DNA of 64,000 nucleotides, from the NCBI GenBank assembly GCA_030765055.1, contig CM060958.1, positions 112,824,954-112,888,953 on the forward strand, read 5' to 3'. The notes beneath the pieces are model-generated. The model was not told the origin of the DNA, ran no database searches, and saw nothing but the letters and a program-made list of their open reading frames with translations. The stretch comes from Mantis religiosa (taxonomy: Eukaryota; Arthropoda; Insecta; Mantodea; Mantidae). Both the position numbers and the translations under genes were made by a program. Each line of letters starts with the position of its first letter. The first letter of the stretch is position 1. This document shows, one piece after another, positions 1-10,699 of the stretch.

Positions 1-125
1 ATTCCGGAGAAAACCGCCCCAGCGCCGTGTTGTCTACCACAAATCTCAGTTTGCGGTCGCCTGGGATCGAACCCGGGCCGCCTTGGTGACAGCCAAGTAG
101 TCTAACCACTGAGCCGCGGCCTCAT
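1..125 (-). repeat. tRNA-derived SINE fragment, cut by the window edge
   Basis: On the minus strand this reads like a tRNA-derived SINE head. A B-box-like GGGTTCGATCCC follows an A-box-like GGCTCAGTGG at tRNA-like spacing. The body then runs into a GC-rich segment (ACACGGCGCTGGGGCGG) that leaves the window. A related minus-strand segment lies at 37630-37800 and a plus-strand relative at 9270-9480. The pol III boxes are seen directly; SINE status is inferred from the recurrence. No poly(A) tail is visible because the 3' side is outside the window. Confidence 0.65.
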
Positions 126-429
126 CGCCTTGAAGTCCTACAGTCTCACACCGTATTGCCACGGATTCCATATAGTACATTCCTAACCTTGTAATCCGTC
201 GTGACCTACACATTCCTACGCTAGCAATCTATATCCACATCCTTGCACTGCCATTCTATCAAAACCTCTCCTATAACTACACGGTCTAAGTGAGTGTGAC
301 ATCGATCCCGGCGAAAAATACAAAGTACCAAGACTGTTTTATGCACATGAAAACACTGCACTCTCAGTACAAAATTTATATATGTATAAAATTAGAAGGA
401 AAAAAAACAGCAAAACAAACATCTACCGC
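126..429. other. Unassigned AT-rich sequence
   Basis: No open frame, RNA motif or repeat that I recognise. It separates the SINE fragment from the first LTR-like segment. Confidence 0.5.
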
Positions 430-800
430 CAGTTGCCATAACTTATAAAATATTCTACTGCCAGCAGAGGGCTCTGCCCTAATCTGGCTAGAGACTGCAA
501 GTATGGCTTTCGGACTTTCAATCGTAGGTGTGTCAGTCAATAAATGGAGTTGCTGCTGTGCAGTGTGAGAACATTTGAACTGTACCGCAACATCGAGTTG
601 AGCTGTTGTGTCCGCGCAGCTATTTGAAGTCTGCCGCGGCTGAATTCTTTCGTTTGTTTATGTATAGTGAAGCAACCGGTGACTACTGTGTGTATGACAC
701 GTAATTTTTAGAGCTTGTAAGGGTTGACCATAGGTGTTTCTACTGAAATAACGAGAATTTTGAATTTCTGCATTTAATTTTATGAAACCACAAAGTCACA
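430..800 (+). repeat. Solo LTR or LTR fragment (family L), copy 1
   Basis: The 3' half is clearly related to 1151-1589, 55347-55796 and the reverse complement of 57679-58105. Shared blocks include a TTCTTTCGTTTGTTTA-like stretch, GTAAGGGTTGACCA (also in the 57.7-kb copy), an AATAA(C/A)GAG polyadenylation-like segment, GAATTTCTGCA, and a terminal AAAGTCACA followed by ATAT. The 5' limit is uncertain. No internal coding region adjoins, so this is probably a solo LTR left by recombination, or a fragment. LTR identity is inferred from the family comparison and the CA-type end. Confidence 0.6.
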
Positions 801-1150
801 ATATACATTATGATTATTTATAATAAAAATGATTATTTGGTTACACGTGTTGATTTCTCTTCTTTTCCACATTCCTCCCATAGTTTGACAAAAAATTACG
901 TAATGTGAAATCCCCTTCTTGGTGTAGTAAGTGAAAGACTTAATTGTTTGTAAAATGCTCCGTATTTTATGTGTTGATGTGTCTTAACTTTGTAGGAACA
1001 AACAATAATGGACCCCAGCCCATTTCCATCTATAAATGAGCTGCTAAAAACATTTATATGTTTCCTTTCTTTATACTATTATACATTATTTACTATACAC
1101 AAGCTTTGAAGAAAAGTTCGTATAAGAATGCACGAAGTGAATTTATAGAA
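801..1150. other. Unassigned AT-rich sequence
   Basis: Nothing recognisable. It lies between two related LTR-like segments in the same orientation but has no gag, pol or primer-binding-site signature, so I do not read it as the interior of one element. Confidence 0.5.
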
Positions 1151-1589
1151 TGTTGTCACTGATTGCATTGTTGTGCTGCTGCCACAAAAGGGAGCCGGGC
1201 GCGTGGGCAGGAGAGCTGGACGCCTGCCAAGAGACCCAAAGAGACAGAGAGAGCATCCGTGATTTTCTTTCTCTTGCCGCCGCGAAAGTTCTCGGAAGTT
1301 CTACGGCATTCTAGAAACAATGACTCGAGATATAAATAACAGCAAAGTGTTAGAAGCGTAAATTGTGCGTTGTGCAGAGTAGCACTGGAATTAATTTTGT
1401 GATGTTATTGCGACAATGGACGTTTTAAGTGTTCCGCAGTGATTTCTTTCATTTGTTTACGTTCGGCGGAGCACCAAGATCGACCTTAGAGACAGCTGAT
1501 TGTCAAGTTTACGTCCTTTTACTGCAATAAAGAGTGTTCTAAATTTCTGCAAACCAGACTCTCGATTCTACCTAACCCTCGCAGTCACA
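1151..1589 (+). repeat. Solo LTR (family L), copy 2
   Basis: It starts TGTTGTCAC and ends GCAGTCACA, followed by ATAT, like the other family members. It contains CTCGAGATATAAATAAC, a plausible TATA box, and downstream GCAATAAAGAGTG, a polyadenylation signal, as expected for U3-R-U5 order. The 3' part aligns by eye with 640-800 (TTCTTTCATTTGTTTACGTT; AATTTCTGCAAACCAGACT). No tract resembling gag or pol adjoins either side. A 5' ATAT duplication is not evident at this copy, so the exact left end is uncertain. Confidence 0.65.
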
Positions 1590-1749
1590 ATATGAATATC
1601 CTTGGAAAGTTCAAAGTGTGTCCACACTAATTCATTTTCTCTGTTTTCGTGTCACTGGAACGATGCCGAATTGACAGTCCTCTATCCGAATAAATTCACG
1701 ATTAAATAACAAACAAGGCTAACTTCATTTGCTAATTATATGACCAATT

Positions 1750-1945
1750 TGTTACGTTGGGCTGGGTTTCCTCCGGGTCCTCCGGTTTTCCCACCATCAT
1801 TCCATCAATTGCTCCATCAATCATTCATCTCAGGCGTTGGGCCGATCCCTGAACCCTGATTTCATCTCAGGTCAGATGCTTGGGCTCCCTCGCTCTGAGG
1901 GAACCCAAAGCGCCTCCTAACGTCAGCATTGACGAGAAAGGGAGG
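1750..1945 (+). repeat. Possible SINE body without its tRNA head
   Basis: A GC-rich block with a pyrimidine-rich TCCTCCGGTTTTCCCACCATC segment resembles the central part of insect tRNA-SINEs, in style like 9330-9460. No A/B boxes are present here. Low confidence; it could be any interspersed repeat. Confidence 0.3.
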
Positions 1946-2282
1946 GAAAAAAACAATTTGTTTGTTAAAAGACCACAAATGGTTTTATGAAACAAAAAGG
2001 GTTTCGTATTAATCTAAAATCTGTATCTCCAACAGTGCTTCCATAAAATTTAATTCAAGATCTGAGAAATAAAAATGAAATTGTTCATATTAAACAATTA
2101 TTTTGTGACGTCGCTTGTAATAAAATACTTATACATACAATTTCGTAAAGAAAAACCAAATATTTACAGTCTGTTCTACACAGCATCTTATAATACAACA
2201 GGAAATTGTGAGAAAGCAGCCTATGTTTGGAAAACAAACATCCATCAGAGAATTTTAGTTAATTGAGGGAAATTAAGCATTT
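1946..2282. other. Unassigned sequence
   Basis: A 63-codon open frame at 2075-2266 has no recognisable motif and is the kind of length expected by chance in AT-rich DNA. I see no repeat here. Confidence 0.5.
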
Positions 2283-2420
2283 CTTCACACTAGCCGTATA
2301 TAGGCTAAGGATTTCGATGGATAGAGTCAACTTGAAAAATTAAATGCCAGAACCAGGAGATCGGTGGTTCAAATCCCGGCCGTGGTATTGAATTTTTCAT
2401 GTTGACTCTATCCATCCATC
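2283..2420. repeat. tRNA-containing foldback repeat (family P), copy 1
   Basis: The 26-nt arms 2316-2341 and 2391-2416 are inverted copies (GATGGATAGAGTCAAC at the left). The loop carries a tRNA 3'-half, CCAGGAGATCGGTGGTTCAA, with a B-box-like GGTTCAAATCCC. The left flank (ACACTAGCCGTATATAGGCT) recurs in the other copies near 8970, 34165 and 54220/54580. This is the smallest family member and may be a collapsed version of the larger palindrome at 54190-54850. Confidence 0.6.
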
Positions 2421-2755
2421 AGAGAAGTTTTCAGAGTGTAAAATACTAATTCACCAAGATATAATTTGGTTCAAGCAAAATATAAAATTTCATATTTTTA
2501 CATATAGGCTTGTAAGGCAGATGAAGAGGTTTTTTTTTCTTACATCCATATATAGCAACTGGGGACGTAGCTACAGGTCTAGGAATTATAGGATGATAGG
2601 GTAACATGAAAAGGGGGGTGCAAGAAACATTTAAAGTCAATTCCAAATTAGTAAATATATTCTGTGAGTTGTAACAGCCGTACAGCTCACTCCCTGGATC
2701 TTGAAGAGATCAGAGGTGCTTTTGACATATTATACACATAGTAACATGGTGTAAC
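2421..2755. other. Sequence flanking the 96-bp array
   Basis: No gene. The minus-strand frame of the array runs through here for 22 codons before its stop at 2687, with no similarity to the repeat unit. Confidence 0.5.
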
Positions 2756-4771
2756 TATACCTTGAGTAGCGTCTTGCCTATATAGCCAAGTTTCACCTGG
2801 CTGGCAAGCAATGTAGGGACATGTCGCACCTTGCTGTTGATTGAATCTCGATATAACTTGAGTAGTGTCTTGCCTATATAGCCAAGTTTCACCTGGCTGG
2901 CAAGCAATGTAGGGACATGTCGCACCTTGCTGTTGATCGAATCTCGATATAATTTGAGTAGTATCCTGCCTATATAGCCAAGTTTCACCTGGCTGGCAAG
3001 CGATGTTTGGACATGTCGCACCTTGCTGTTGATCGAATCTCGATATACCTTGAGTAGTATCCGGCCTATATAGCCAAGTTTCACCTGGCTGGCAAGCAAT
3101 GTAGGGACATGTCGCACCTTGCTGTTGATCGAATCTCGATATAACTTGAGTAGTATCCTGCCTATATAGCCAAGTTTCACCTGGCTGGCAAGCAATGTAG
3201 GGACATGTCGCACCTTGCTGTTGATCGAATCTCGATATAACTTGAGTAGTATCCTGCCTATATAGCCAAGTTTCACCTGGCTGGCAAGCAATGTAGGGAC
3301 ATGTCGCACCTTGCTGTTGATCGAATCTCGATATAACTTGAGTAGTATCCTGCCTATATAGCCAAGTTTCACCTGGCCGGCAAGCAATGTAGGGACATGT
3401 CGCACCTTGCTGTTGATCGAATCTCGATATAACTTGAGTAGTATCCTGCCTATATAGCCAAGTTTCACCTGGCTGGCAAGCAATGTAGGGACATGTCGCA
3501 CCTTGCTGTTGATCGAATCTCGATATAACTTGAGTAGTGTCTTCCCTATATAGCCAAGTTTCACCTGGCCGGCAAGCAATGTAGGGACATGTCGCACCTT
3601 GCTGTTGATCGAATCTCGATATAACTTGAGTAGTATCCTGCCTATATAGCCAAGTTTCACCTGGCTGGCAAGCAATGTAGGGACATGTCGCACCTTGCTG
3701 TTGATCGAATCTCGATATAACTTGAGTAGTGTCTTGCCTATATAGCCAAGTTTCACCTGGCTGGCAAGCAATGTAGGCACATGTTGCACCTTGCTGTTGA
3801 TCGAATCTCGATATAACTTGAGTAGTATCCTGCCTATATAGCCAAGTTTCACCTGGCTGGCAAGCAATGTAGGGACATGTCGCACCTTGCTGTTGATCGA
3901 ATCTCGATATAACTTGAGTAGTATCCTGCCTATATAGCCAAGTTTCACCTGGCTGGCAAGCAATGTAGGGACACGTTGCACCTTGCTGTTGATCGAATCT
4001 CGATATAACTTGAGTAGTATCCTGCCTATATAGCCAAGTTTCACCTGGCTGGCAAGCAATGTAGGGACATGTCGCACATTGCTGTTGATCGAATCTCGAT
4101 ATAACTTGAGTAGTTTCTTGCCTATATAGCCAAGTTTCGCCTGGCTGGCAAGCAATGTAGGGACATGTCGCACCTTGCTGTTGATCGAATCTGGATATAA
4201 CTTGAGTAGTATCCTGCCTATATAGCCAAGCTTCACCTGGCTGACAAGCAATGTAGGGACATGTCGCACCTTGCTGTTGATCGAATCTCGATATAACTTG
4301 AGTAGTGTCTTGCCTATATAGCCAAGTTTCACCTGGCTGGCAAGCAATGTAGGGACATGTCGCACCTTGCTGTTGATCGAATCTCGATATAACTTGAGTA
4401 GTATCCTGCCTATATAGCCAAGTTTCACCTGGCTGGCAAGCAATGTAGGGACATGTCGCACCTTGCTGTTGATCGAATATCGATATAACTTGAGTAGTGT
4501 CTTCCCTATATAGCCAAGTTTCACCTGGCCGGCAAGCAATGTAGGGACATGTCGCACCTTGCTGTTGATCGAATCTCGATATAACTTGAGTAGTATCCTG
4601 CCTATATAGCCAAGTTTCACCTGGCTGGCAAGCAATGTAGGGACATGTCGCACCTTGCTGTTGATCGAATCTCGATATAACTTGAGTAGTGTCTTGCCTA
4701 TATAGCCAAGTTTCACCTGGCTGGCAAGCAATGTAGGGACATGTCGCACCTTGCTGTTGATCGAATCTCGA
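2756..4771 (-). repeat. 21-copy tandem array of a 96-bp unit, open in two frames
   Basis: There are 21 head-to-tail copies of a 96-bp unit. Because 96 is divisible by 3, open frames persist across the array: 2687-4777 (696 codons) and 2755-4818 (687 codons), both minus. In the first frame each unit has two Cys and reads FDQQQGATCPYIACQPGE followed by TWLYRQDTTQV. Two unit classes differ by GTCTTGCC versus ATCCTGCC on the plus strand. That difference is silent in frame 1 (Gln-Asp) but gives Lys-Thr versus Arg-Ile in frame 2. Counting other variants by hand gave about 14 replacement and 10 silent distinct changes in frame 1, only weak evidence for constraint. There is no signal peptide, intron signal or recognised domain. 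I favour a minisatellite; a repetitive protein cannot be excluded. Confidence 0.9.
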
Positions 4772-4789
4772 AAACACTTTAAAATAAAC

Positions 4790-6487
4790 TCTTGAGCTAG
4801 TTGCCTAACGATCTTCAAATCCTTACGTGCGCTAGCTCATCTACAATTAAGTAGGGGGGTCCTGCCAAAATTGGCAGCTAACAGCTAAATCGGCATTTCC
4901 CACACCAGATGGGGCCACCTCTCCTTTCCCAAGACAGCAAAGCCTTGTTTCTCCAAAATATTGTATCACCTGGCACAATCACTGCTTTCGTAACTGAGAA
5001 CGTATTGATTCCTGTTTCAAATCATTTGTGTACTGTTCACTGTCTGCAGCATGCATGATTCAACCGTCCACGGTACACGTATTGTCAGCCAGCAAAATCC
5101 CAGTCATCAATTACAAGGCATTGCTCAAACTTAGAGCACAGAAAATGAATGTTAAATAACAATGACTAAAGTAATTTATAAGTCTCGTCAGCATATATAC
5201 GCAACAATATTATAAAAATGTTATTGATTATGTGAATAAATATTGATATCTATGTACTGTAGTATGCAGATCTCGAAGCACATGATGAAAATGATCGTAC
5301 ATTTCATAGTATTATTTCGGTAAGTAATTTAATGGTTTATGAAAATCCTTGTATTTCCACTTACTTCGAAAGATTTAATGTTTCACTTTTAAAGTGATTT
5401 ATATTATCAATGAAGCAGCCTTCCAGATATTTATTCGAGTATTTTTGTGACACAATTGGAAACCCTGAGCCATTATTGTTAGAAATTGAGTCAAAAGAAT
5501 CCTGCACCATCATTTCCAGTAAGTCAATTACGTTGTGAAAATGTGAAATATGCTTTAAGTGAGGTCACATGCGAAATTAAATGGCCTCAATTCTTGAAGT
5601 AAGGTATTGAGCTATTAAGAAACGACTAAATTTAATGATTTTGGAATGAACAATGTATAGAAACGACATACATTAAAATATTTTATTGCTAAATATAAAT
5701 GAAGTGTATGATACCTATATCCTTAAACCAATGAAGTGAACCTACCACAAACCCTTTAAATAGAATCTTTTGGACCTAACAGTGTATTTTGAAATATTTT
5801 GGTCAATTTCAGCATATTTTTATATTATGACACACATATGTATTTATAGTTTACCTATCTTTAAACGCAGCAATGGTTAAACATTACGTCTTCATGAACA
5901 TTCGTCTGAAACTTCTGTAAATATGGATTTCATTTCCTGTTCAGCTTGGGTTAACTTCACACGCTAAAGTTTCATTTACTGTTTCTGGAATTGGAAATTG
6001 GACAATTTAATAAAAGGAAATTTGTTTGATATGAAGAAAGAGCCAAAGTCACAAACGGAGAGCTGATTCATTAAAGCGGTGTCCATATAGACAACGCTGC
6101 AATGGAATTGCCGCGAGTGAGCTATTAACTCCTAAACACATTCCAGAAACCAATAGTCTGAATACCAGGTTGGTATGTGGCCTTGACCTTAAAATGTATC
6201 ATTGCAGAATGCCCCACATGACGTAGTAGTGCTAATTACCAGCTCGTCTATTATCGAGAAATTAACGGGAACACTGCAAGTATTAATGGTTTATTTATAA
6301 ATGTAGTTGTAACCATGCTTCTAGTAGACACAGCTATTAATCTACCAACGATTGACTAATTTCCTATATAGCTTGGCGATAGATTTTATGAAGGGAAGCT
6401 TTGGATGTAAAAAAATTATTTGTAAGGAATGTCAACAACAGATATCTGTAGAGATAAAGAGCACAGTTTTATTTTAATACTTCTATG
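4790..6487. other. 1.7 kb with no recognised feature
   Basis: AT-rich, no long open frame on either strand, no TIR, SINE box or RT motif that I can see. The first 250 bases next to the array are somewhat richer in GC but remain unassigned. Confidence 0.5.
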
Positions 6488-6794
6488 AATGAATGAATGA
6501 ATTAATCATTTATTGTGCATATTCCAAAGTTCTACAATTTACAACTTTTGGCTACATTTATTTGTCTTTACCCTGTTGCTACCTTGGCTTACATGACACC
6601 CTGGTCTTCTGCTCGTCAGGTAGCTCTTCATCTCCATGCCTCCTTGTTACTTAATCAGCCCCTTTCCTCCCCCGCCCCATCTTCCTTTCTTATATTATTT
6701 ACATTTGTGGCCCCTTTTTCTTTTACTTTCTGTAAGAACTTATCTACTTTTGCTCCTTTCCTGTTAACATTTTTATGGCTACTGTCCACTTCTC
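6488..6794 (-). pseudogene. Extreme 3' end of a LINE (part of the copy at 7712-8590)
   Basis: This is the downstream part, on the minus strand, of the non-LTR element that continues at 7712. It ends in an (AATG)n-like tail (plus-strand GAATGAATGAATGAATT at 6487-6503), typical of LINE 3' ends. Removing the mariner at 6797-7709 and one TA joins the two parts in one reading frame across the breakpoint. The ORF terminus and 3' UTR lie here. Plus-strand frame 6515-6820 is a shadow. Confidence 0.6.
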
Positions 6795-6796
6795 TA

Positions 6797-7709
6797 AAAG
6801 GGCTGTTCAATAAAGAATGATCATAATGTTTTTACGGTCATAATTTCTCGCACTAAAAATCTATCTTATTATATTCTGTTAGCTTAATATGAAACAAACA
6901 CGCCGTTGTAGTTTCATTGTTCGTACTCCTGGTTCCCGCCTGTGAGAACCAGGCAAGTTCAGACATGTTCAGAATCGCCTACCACTGCAATGGAGGTAGC
7001 ACGCAGTTAAAGTGGATGTTAGAGGAAGATCGGGTGTTTCAAACGTAATCACTGCTGATGAAACTTGGCTACATCATTTTGATCCTGAGAGCAAACAGCA
7101 AAGCTCAGTGTGGAAATCTCCTTCATCACCAACCCCCAAAAAAGCAAAAGTGGTTGCTTCTGCTGGGAAAGTTATGGTCATCTCATTCTTTGATATTCAT
7201 GGAATGGTTTATCAGCATGTTGCACCTGCACACACATCAGTAACTGAACAATAATACAGGGATGTCCCGAAAACATTGCCAGTCCATATGAGGCTCAAAA
7301 GACCACATTTCCAGGAAGTGGTCTGGATGCTGCACCACGAAAATGCGCGCCTGTGTATTGCCAATGTTGTTGCTGAATATCCTGTAAAAATCAAGGTGAA
7401 GTGCATCCGTCACCCTCCCTATAGTCCGGATTTAGCCCCATGTGACTTTTTTCTATTCCCTAACTTGAAGAAACGCCTTCGTGGGAGGCATTATCTATCA
7501 TCAGAACCAGTGGTGAATGATCTGGAGGCTATTTTTAAGGATCCCTTAAAAGTGATTTCCAGCATTTCTTTGAAGACTGGCAGAAACACTGGGAGAAGTG
7601 CATCGCTTTCAGGGGAGACTATTTTGAGAAGCACCATCAAAATTATGAGAATGAGTAAAGGTACGTTATCAAAAACAAATTGTAATCATTCTTTATTGCA
7701 CAGCCCTCG
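6797..7709 (+). mobile_element. Non-autonomous mariner derivative (family M), copy A
   Basis: The ends are imperfect inverted repeats (GGGCTGTTCAATAAAGAATG at the left; ATTCTTTATTGCACAGCCCT at the right) flanked by TA. The interior encodes the catalytic two thirds of a mariner transposase in two frames. At 7012-7254 the first catalytic block TADETWLHHFDPESKQQS is visible. At 7276-7779 a block with YSPDLAPCDFFLFPNLKKRL holds the third catalytic Asp of DD34D. In the second-Asp block HHENARL has Glu where HHDNARP is usual. The helix-turn-helix N-terminus is missing through the internal deletion shared with copies B, C and D, so no active protein is expected. The element sits inside a LINE. Confidence 0.9.
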
Positions 7710-7779
7710 TACTTTCTCAAATTTTTCCTCCCAAACCATTTTTCTCCATATTGCTAACTCCTCGCATTCTGTTACATAG
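7012..7779 (+). pseudogene. Mariner transposase remnant of copy A
   Basis: Two overlapping frames (7012-7254 and 7276-7779) give the DDE nuclease region without the DNA-binding N-terminus. There is a TAA in frame near 7252, and the second frame runs past the element's end into flanking DNA. The family cuts and pastes DNA at TA sites; this copy cannot do so by itself because of the missing N-terminus, the stop and the altered second Asp. The nearest intact comparison in the window is 44774-46073, which is itself broken. Confidence 0.85.
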
Positions 7780-8590
7780 TGCTCTATGCTTTCTTTTCCA
7801 CCACACAATTGACAAATTCCCTTTTCCCCCACCTATTATCCCTCTTAGAAATATTGTTCCTATTCTCATCCAATCTAGCCCTTCTCTCTCTTGCCTATTG
7901 TAGTAATCCATGTATGCTTCTCATCCCCAATTTCTTTTTATTTATTTATAAAATTTTAATAATTTCATATTTTCTAGACTTCCCCATATTTCCTGTCTTT
8001 CTATATCTTCTGTTCTGCATTTTACCAATTTACACACATCGCTTGTATTCCTTTCCTCTGATCTCCATGTATCTCCCATTCCTATTTTTTCCATAATTCC
8101 TCCTATATCTGCTCACCAACTATTTGAGCTTTCTAATCTGTTTAGCTGTCTCATTGATAATTGCACAATTTCTCCTTCTTCTTTGGCCAAACACCTATAC
8201 CAACATATTATTATTCTTTCATTATTATTGCATTTCTTGTCTTTCCTAATTTTACTAAAGCTACTTCCCTAAATGCTGATCTTGCTAAGCATAGTAACTC
8301 TTTACAAAACCTTCTGTAGTTTTGGTCCACCGTTTTGTTTACCGCTGTGTCCCCTCCTCCCAGATTTCCACCGCATACAGCATTTTGGATTCCACTAGTG
8401 CTTCATGCAATCTTTCTAATCACTTGGTTGTCATTTATAGCTTATATTTGCACATTCTTATGCCATTTATTGCCGCCCTTCCTTTTGCTACAATTTTTCT
8501 TATATATGCTCCCCACTTTCCATTGTTAATCAACCTCACTCCTGAGTATTCAAATTCATTGACCACTTCTATCCTTTTGCCATATTAGAG
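7712..8590 (-). pseudogene. LINE ORF2 C-terminal region with CCHC knuckle (family K)
   Basis: Reading the minus strand near 7730-7830 gives a Cys-Gln-Leu-Cys-Gly-Gly-Lys-Glu-Ser start, then HYVTECEELAIW: a CX2C...H...C knuckle of the kind that closes some LINE ORF2 proteins. Further upstream (8100-8590) are fragments of the preceding C-terminal domain, broken by frameshifts. The family recurs at 12741-13680 (+), 34760-35150 (-) and 36529-37430 (-). I cannot name the clade from this C-terminal part alone. The 105-codon plus-strand frame at 7779-8096 is a low-complexity shadow. Confidence 0.7.
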
Positions 8591-8775
8591 AACGCTAAAT
8601 ATCAACAGCTATGTTTCATGCGCATAGCGGCATCAAGAGCCTTATTGATCAACTACAGTAAGACTTCACTAAAACGGAACGGAATCATTACCGCATTTAT
8701 TTTCCGTTTCCGCAGGTTTCCTTCTCACAGAGGGTTGTGTGTAAATACAAAGAAATTTGGAAGCTATAGCCGCAT

Positions 8776-9230
8776 TAAATGGCATGGCATGACATTAAAT
8801 TCTCTAACTGACTCGTATGCTTCCCGGTAGACCACTATGGGTTCTCATATCTTATGAGACTCGCACATTTTGTGACGACTTACTATGCTGTAAGTACTTA
8901 AGTCCCAGGCTTCATAGTTAAACCACTATGATGTTCAGGTAAGTTGATGGAAATAATCATATCTTCCACACTAGCTGTGTGTAGACTAAGGTTTGAATCA
9001 GTACAGCCAGACTGAAAAGGTAAGTCATCACAGAAGTTGCGTGTCTCTTAGCATATGAGAAACCCTAGTGGCCCACCGGGAAACATATCAGTCAGTTGGA
9101 GAATTTAATGTCATGTCGGCATGTTGGCTATAGTAGCTCAGTTGGTTTATAGAAGCCGCACGGGAGCGGCAGATCCGTGGTTCAAATCCCGGCTATCGCA
9201 TTCTATGGCTCTACTCGTTTATAGCACTAT
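8776..9230. repeat. tRNA-containing palindrome (family P), copy 2
   Basis: The arms 8779-8855 and 9044-9121 are inverted copies, including TAGACCACTATGGGTTCTCA on one side and its diverged complement on the other. The right arm is followed by a tRNA-like sequence at 9124-9200 with A-box-like TAGCTCAGTTGG and B-box GGTTCAAATCCC. The spacer contains the family's end motif (ACACTAGCTGTGTGTAGACT). The same arm-plus-tRNA order occurs at 54642-54850. Neither a transposase frame nor a poly(A) tail is present, so it is neither a standard SINE nor a standard TIR transposon. Confidence 0.7.
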
Positions 9231-9269
9231 CCTTTTTAAGCCGTTCTCACCAGCCTCTATTATGATGGC

Positions 9270-9480
9270 TCAAGCAGTTTCGTCTATGACTCGTATTCAC
9301 AAGGTCCGGGTTCGATTCCCGTAGCCGATTTTTTCGGGGGTTTTCCTGAGTCGTCAGGCAAATGCTGGGTAGGTCAATTACATCCCCCGAAGCAGAAGTG
9401 TCTCAGCGCTGTCGTGATTCCTTGCGTCGGCCGCCCTCTATATGCTCTCACCTCATCCTCCTTCCGGGGCTTAGGTACAA
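9270..9480 (+). repeat. tRNA-derived SINE
   Basis: A B box (GGGTTCGATTCCC) at about 9307 follows a degenerate A-box region. The GGGGTTTTCCTGAG body that follows is typical of insect tRNA-SINEs, as is the later TCTCAGCGCTGTCGTGATTC. It is a relative of the minus-strand copies at 1-125 and 37630-37800. Target duplication not found. Confidence 0.6.
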
Positions 9481-9819
9481 TAAATCACAGATTTCTGTGC
9501 ATAATCCACTCCGTTGTAATCCAAATTCTAATCGAGGTTAAATTATCCACGTAAAATGCAAATTTCTTACTTTTACTTTACCATCAGCAAACGCTTAAAA
9601 TCCCTAGTGTAATTTTAATGCTTCCTATATTATCCTCAAGGTATTTACACAACACAGAGTGTCCTAAATTGATGTATACATTCTTTGAAGTGTCATTTAT
9701 CTGCAACGAAATGAGACAGAAATACAGTTTTTGTTATGTATGATCCACAAGGCACTGGAAAAGTATAGCAGCACATTCATAGAGCTTCACATGTTTATAA
9801 ACAAGAATGGCGGCGAGAT

Positions 9820-10690
9820 TATCATTCGAGAAACGTCAGTGGATACTGCAGTGTTATTGGAAAGTGGAGAACGTTGTTGAAGTGCAATGACGTTAGATGG
9901 TTGAATTTGAAACACCACAAACAAGGATAACAGTAACAAGAATTCGAGATAAGTTTGAAGAACATGGAACGGTGAAAGAAGTGTTGAAAGGTCGCTGCAG
10001 AAGAAAGAGAAGTTTCACTGATAATGAGAGTACTGCTGCAGTCACGCACGTTTTTGCAAAAAGTCAGTGATGCAATTTTCTCGTGAGTTTGTTATCAAAA
10101 AAGCGGTTTGCGGGGCCAACAATAGCAGTCTTGTATTCCGAGAATTCTCCACGCAATAAATGAAGACGATCAAAATAGGCAACTGGAATTTTGTGAGTGG
10201 TTCCTGCAGTCATGTGATGACAGGGAAGATTTTTCAGACTCAGTAGTTTGGTCAGATGAAACCTTATTCAAACTTAATGGCACAGTTAATCGACATAACT
10301 GTGTATACTAGGCTAACCAAAACCCAAACACCATTCAAGAAAAGACCGTCAATCTTCCAGGAGTAACAGTATGGTGTGACTTTTCTATCCAAGGATTAAT
10401 TGGGCCGTGCTTCTTCCAAGGGACTGTTACGGGTGAAACTTGCCTGAGAATGTTTGAAATCATGATTCCACATATTGAAGATCTCTTTGAGAATGAAAAT
10501 GAGGTTTATTTCTAATAAGATGGGGCTTCAAATCACTTTCATGTTAACGACATCGCACATTGAATCAGAAATGGATAGGACGAAAAGCAAGTGTTACGGA
10601 GTTCCCGCCAGTATCTCCAAATTTAACCACTCTAGACTTCTTTCTTTGGAAGCTGCAAAGGATATGGTGTACACCACAAAACCATGACGC
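9820..10690 (+). pseudogene. Tc1/mariner-like transposase remnant
   Basis: Frame-shifting translation shows family landmarks in order. An N-terminal helix-turn-helix-like region with KRSFTDNES is followed by SVVWSDETLFKLNG (first catalytic Asp block, about 10245-10280), then the WCDFSIQGLIGPCFFQGTV strand. A QDGASNHFHVN block (second Asp, about 10515) and PLDFFLW-like remnants come near 10625. There are several stops and at least three frameshifts. This is the transposase type in which aromatic-rich QDGA.PH and PLDFFLWG motifs mark the DDE/DDD fold. It is too decayed to assign a subfamily. Confidence 0.65.
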
Positions 10691-10699
10691 AGCCCCTGT

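Noticed and set aside
1..1600. The two same-direction LTRs at 430-800 and 1151-1589 as the two ends of one element
   Set aside because: Only about 350 bp lies between them, they are well diverged from each other, and there is no gag, pol or primer site inside.
2756..4771. Array as a CRISPR locus
   Set aside because: Units are contiguous 96-bp copies with no variable spacers, in a eukaryotic context with no cas genes.
2755..4818. Second long minus-strand frame of the 96-bp array as an independent protein
   Set aside because: It is forced open by the unit length being a multiple of three, and the commonest unit variant changes two residues in this frame while being silent in the other.
7779..8096. 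105-codon Phe/Leu/Tyr-rich membrane-like protein
   Set aside because: Plus-strand translation of the antisense of LINE family K; the low-complexity hydrophobic composition comes from A-rich LINE coding DNA.
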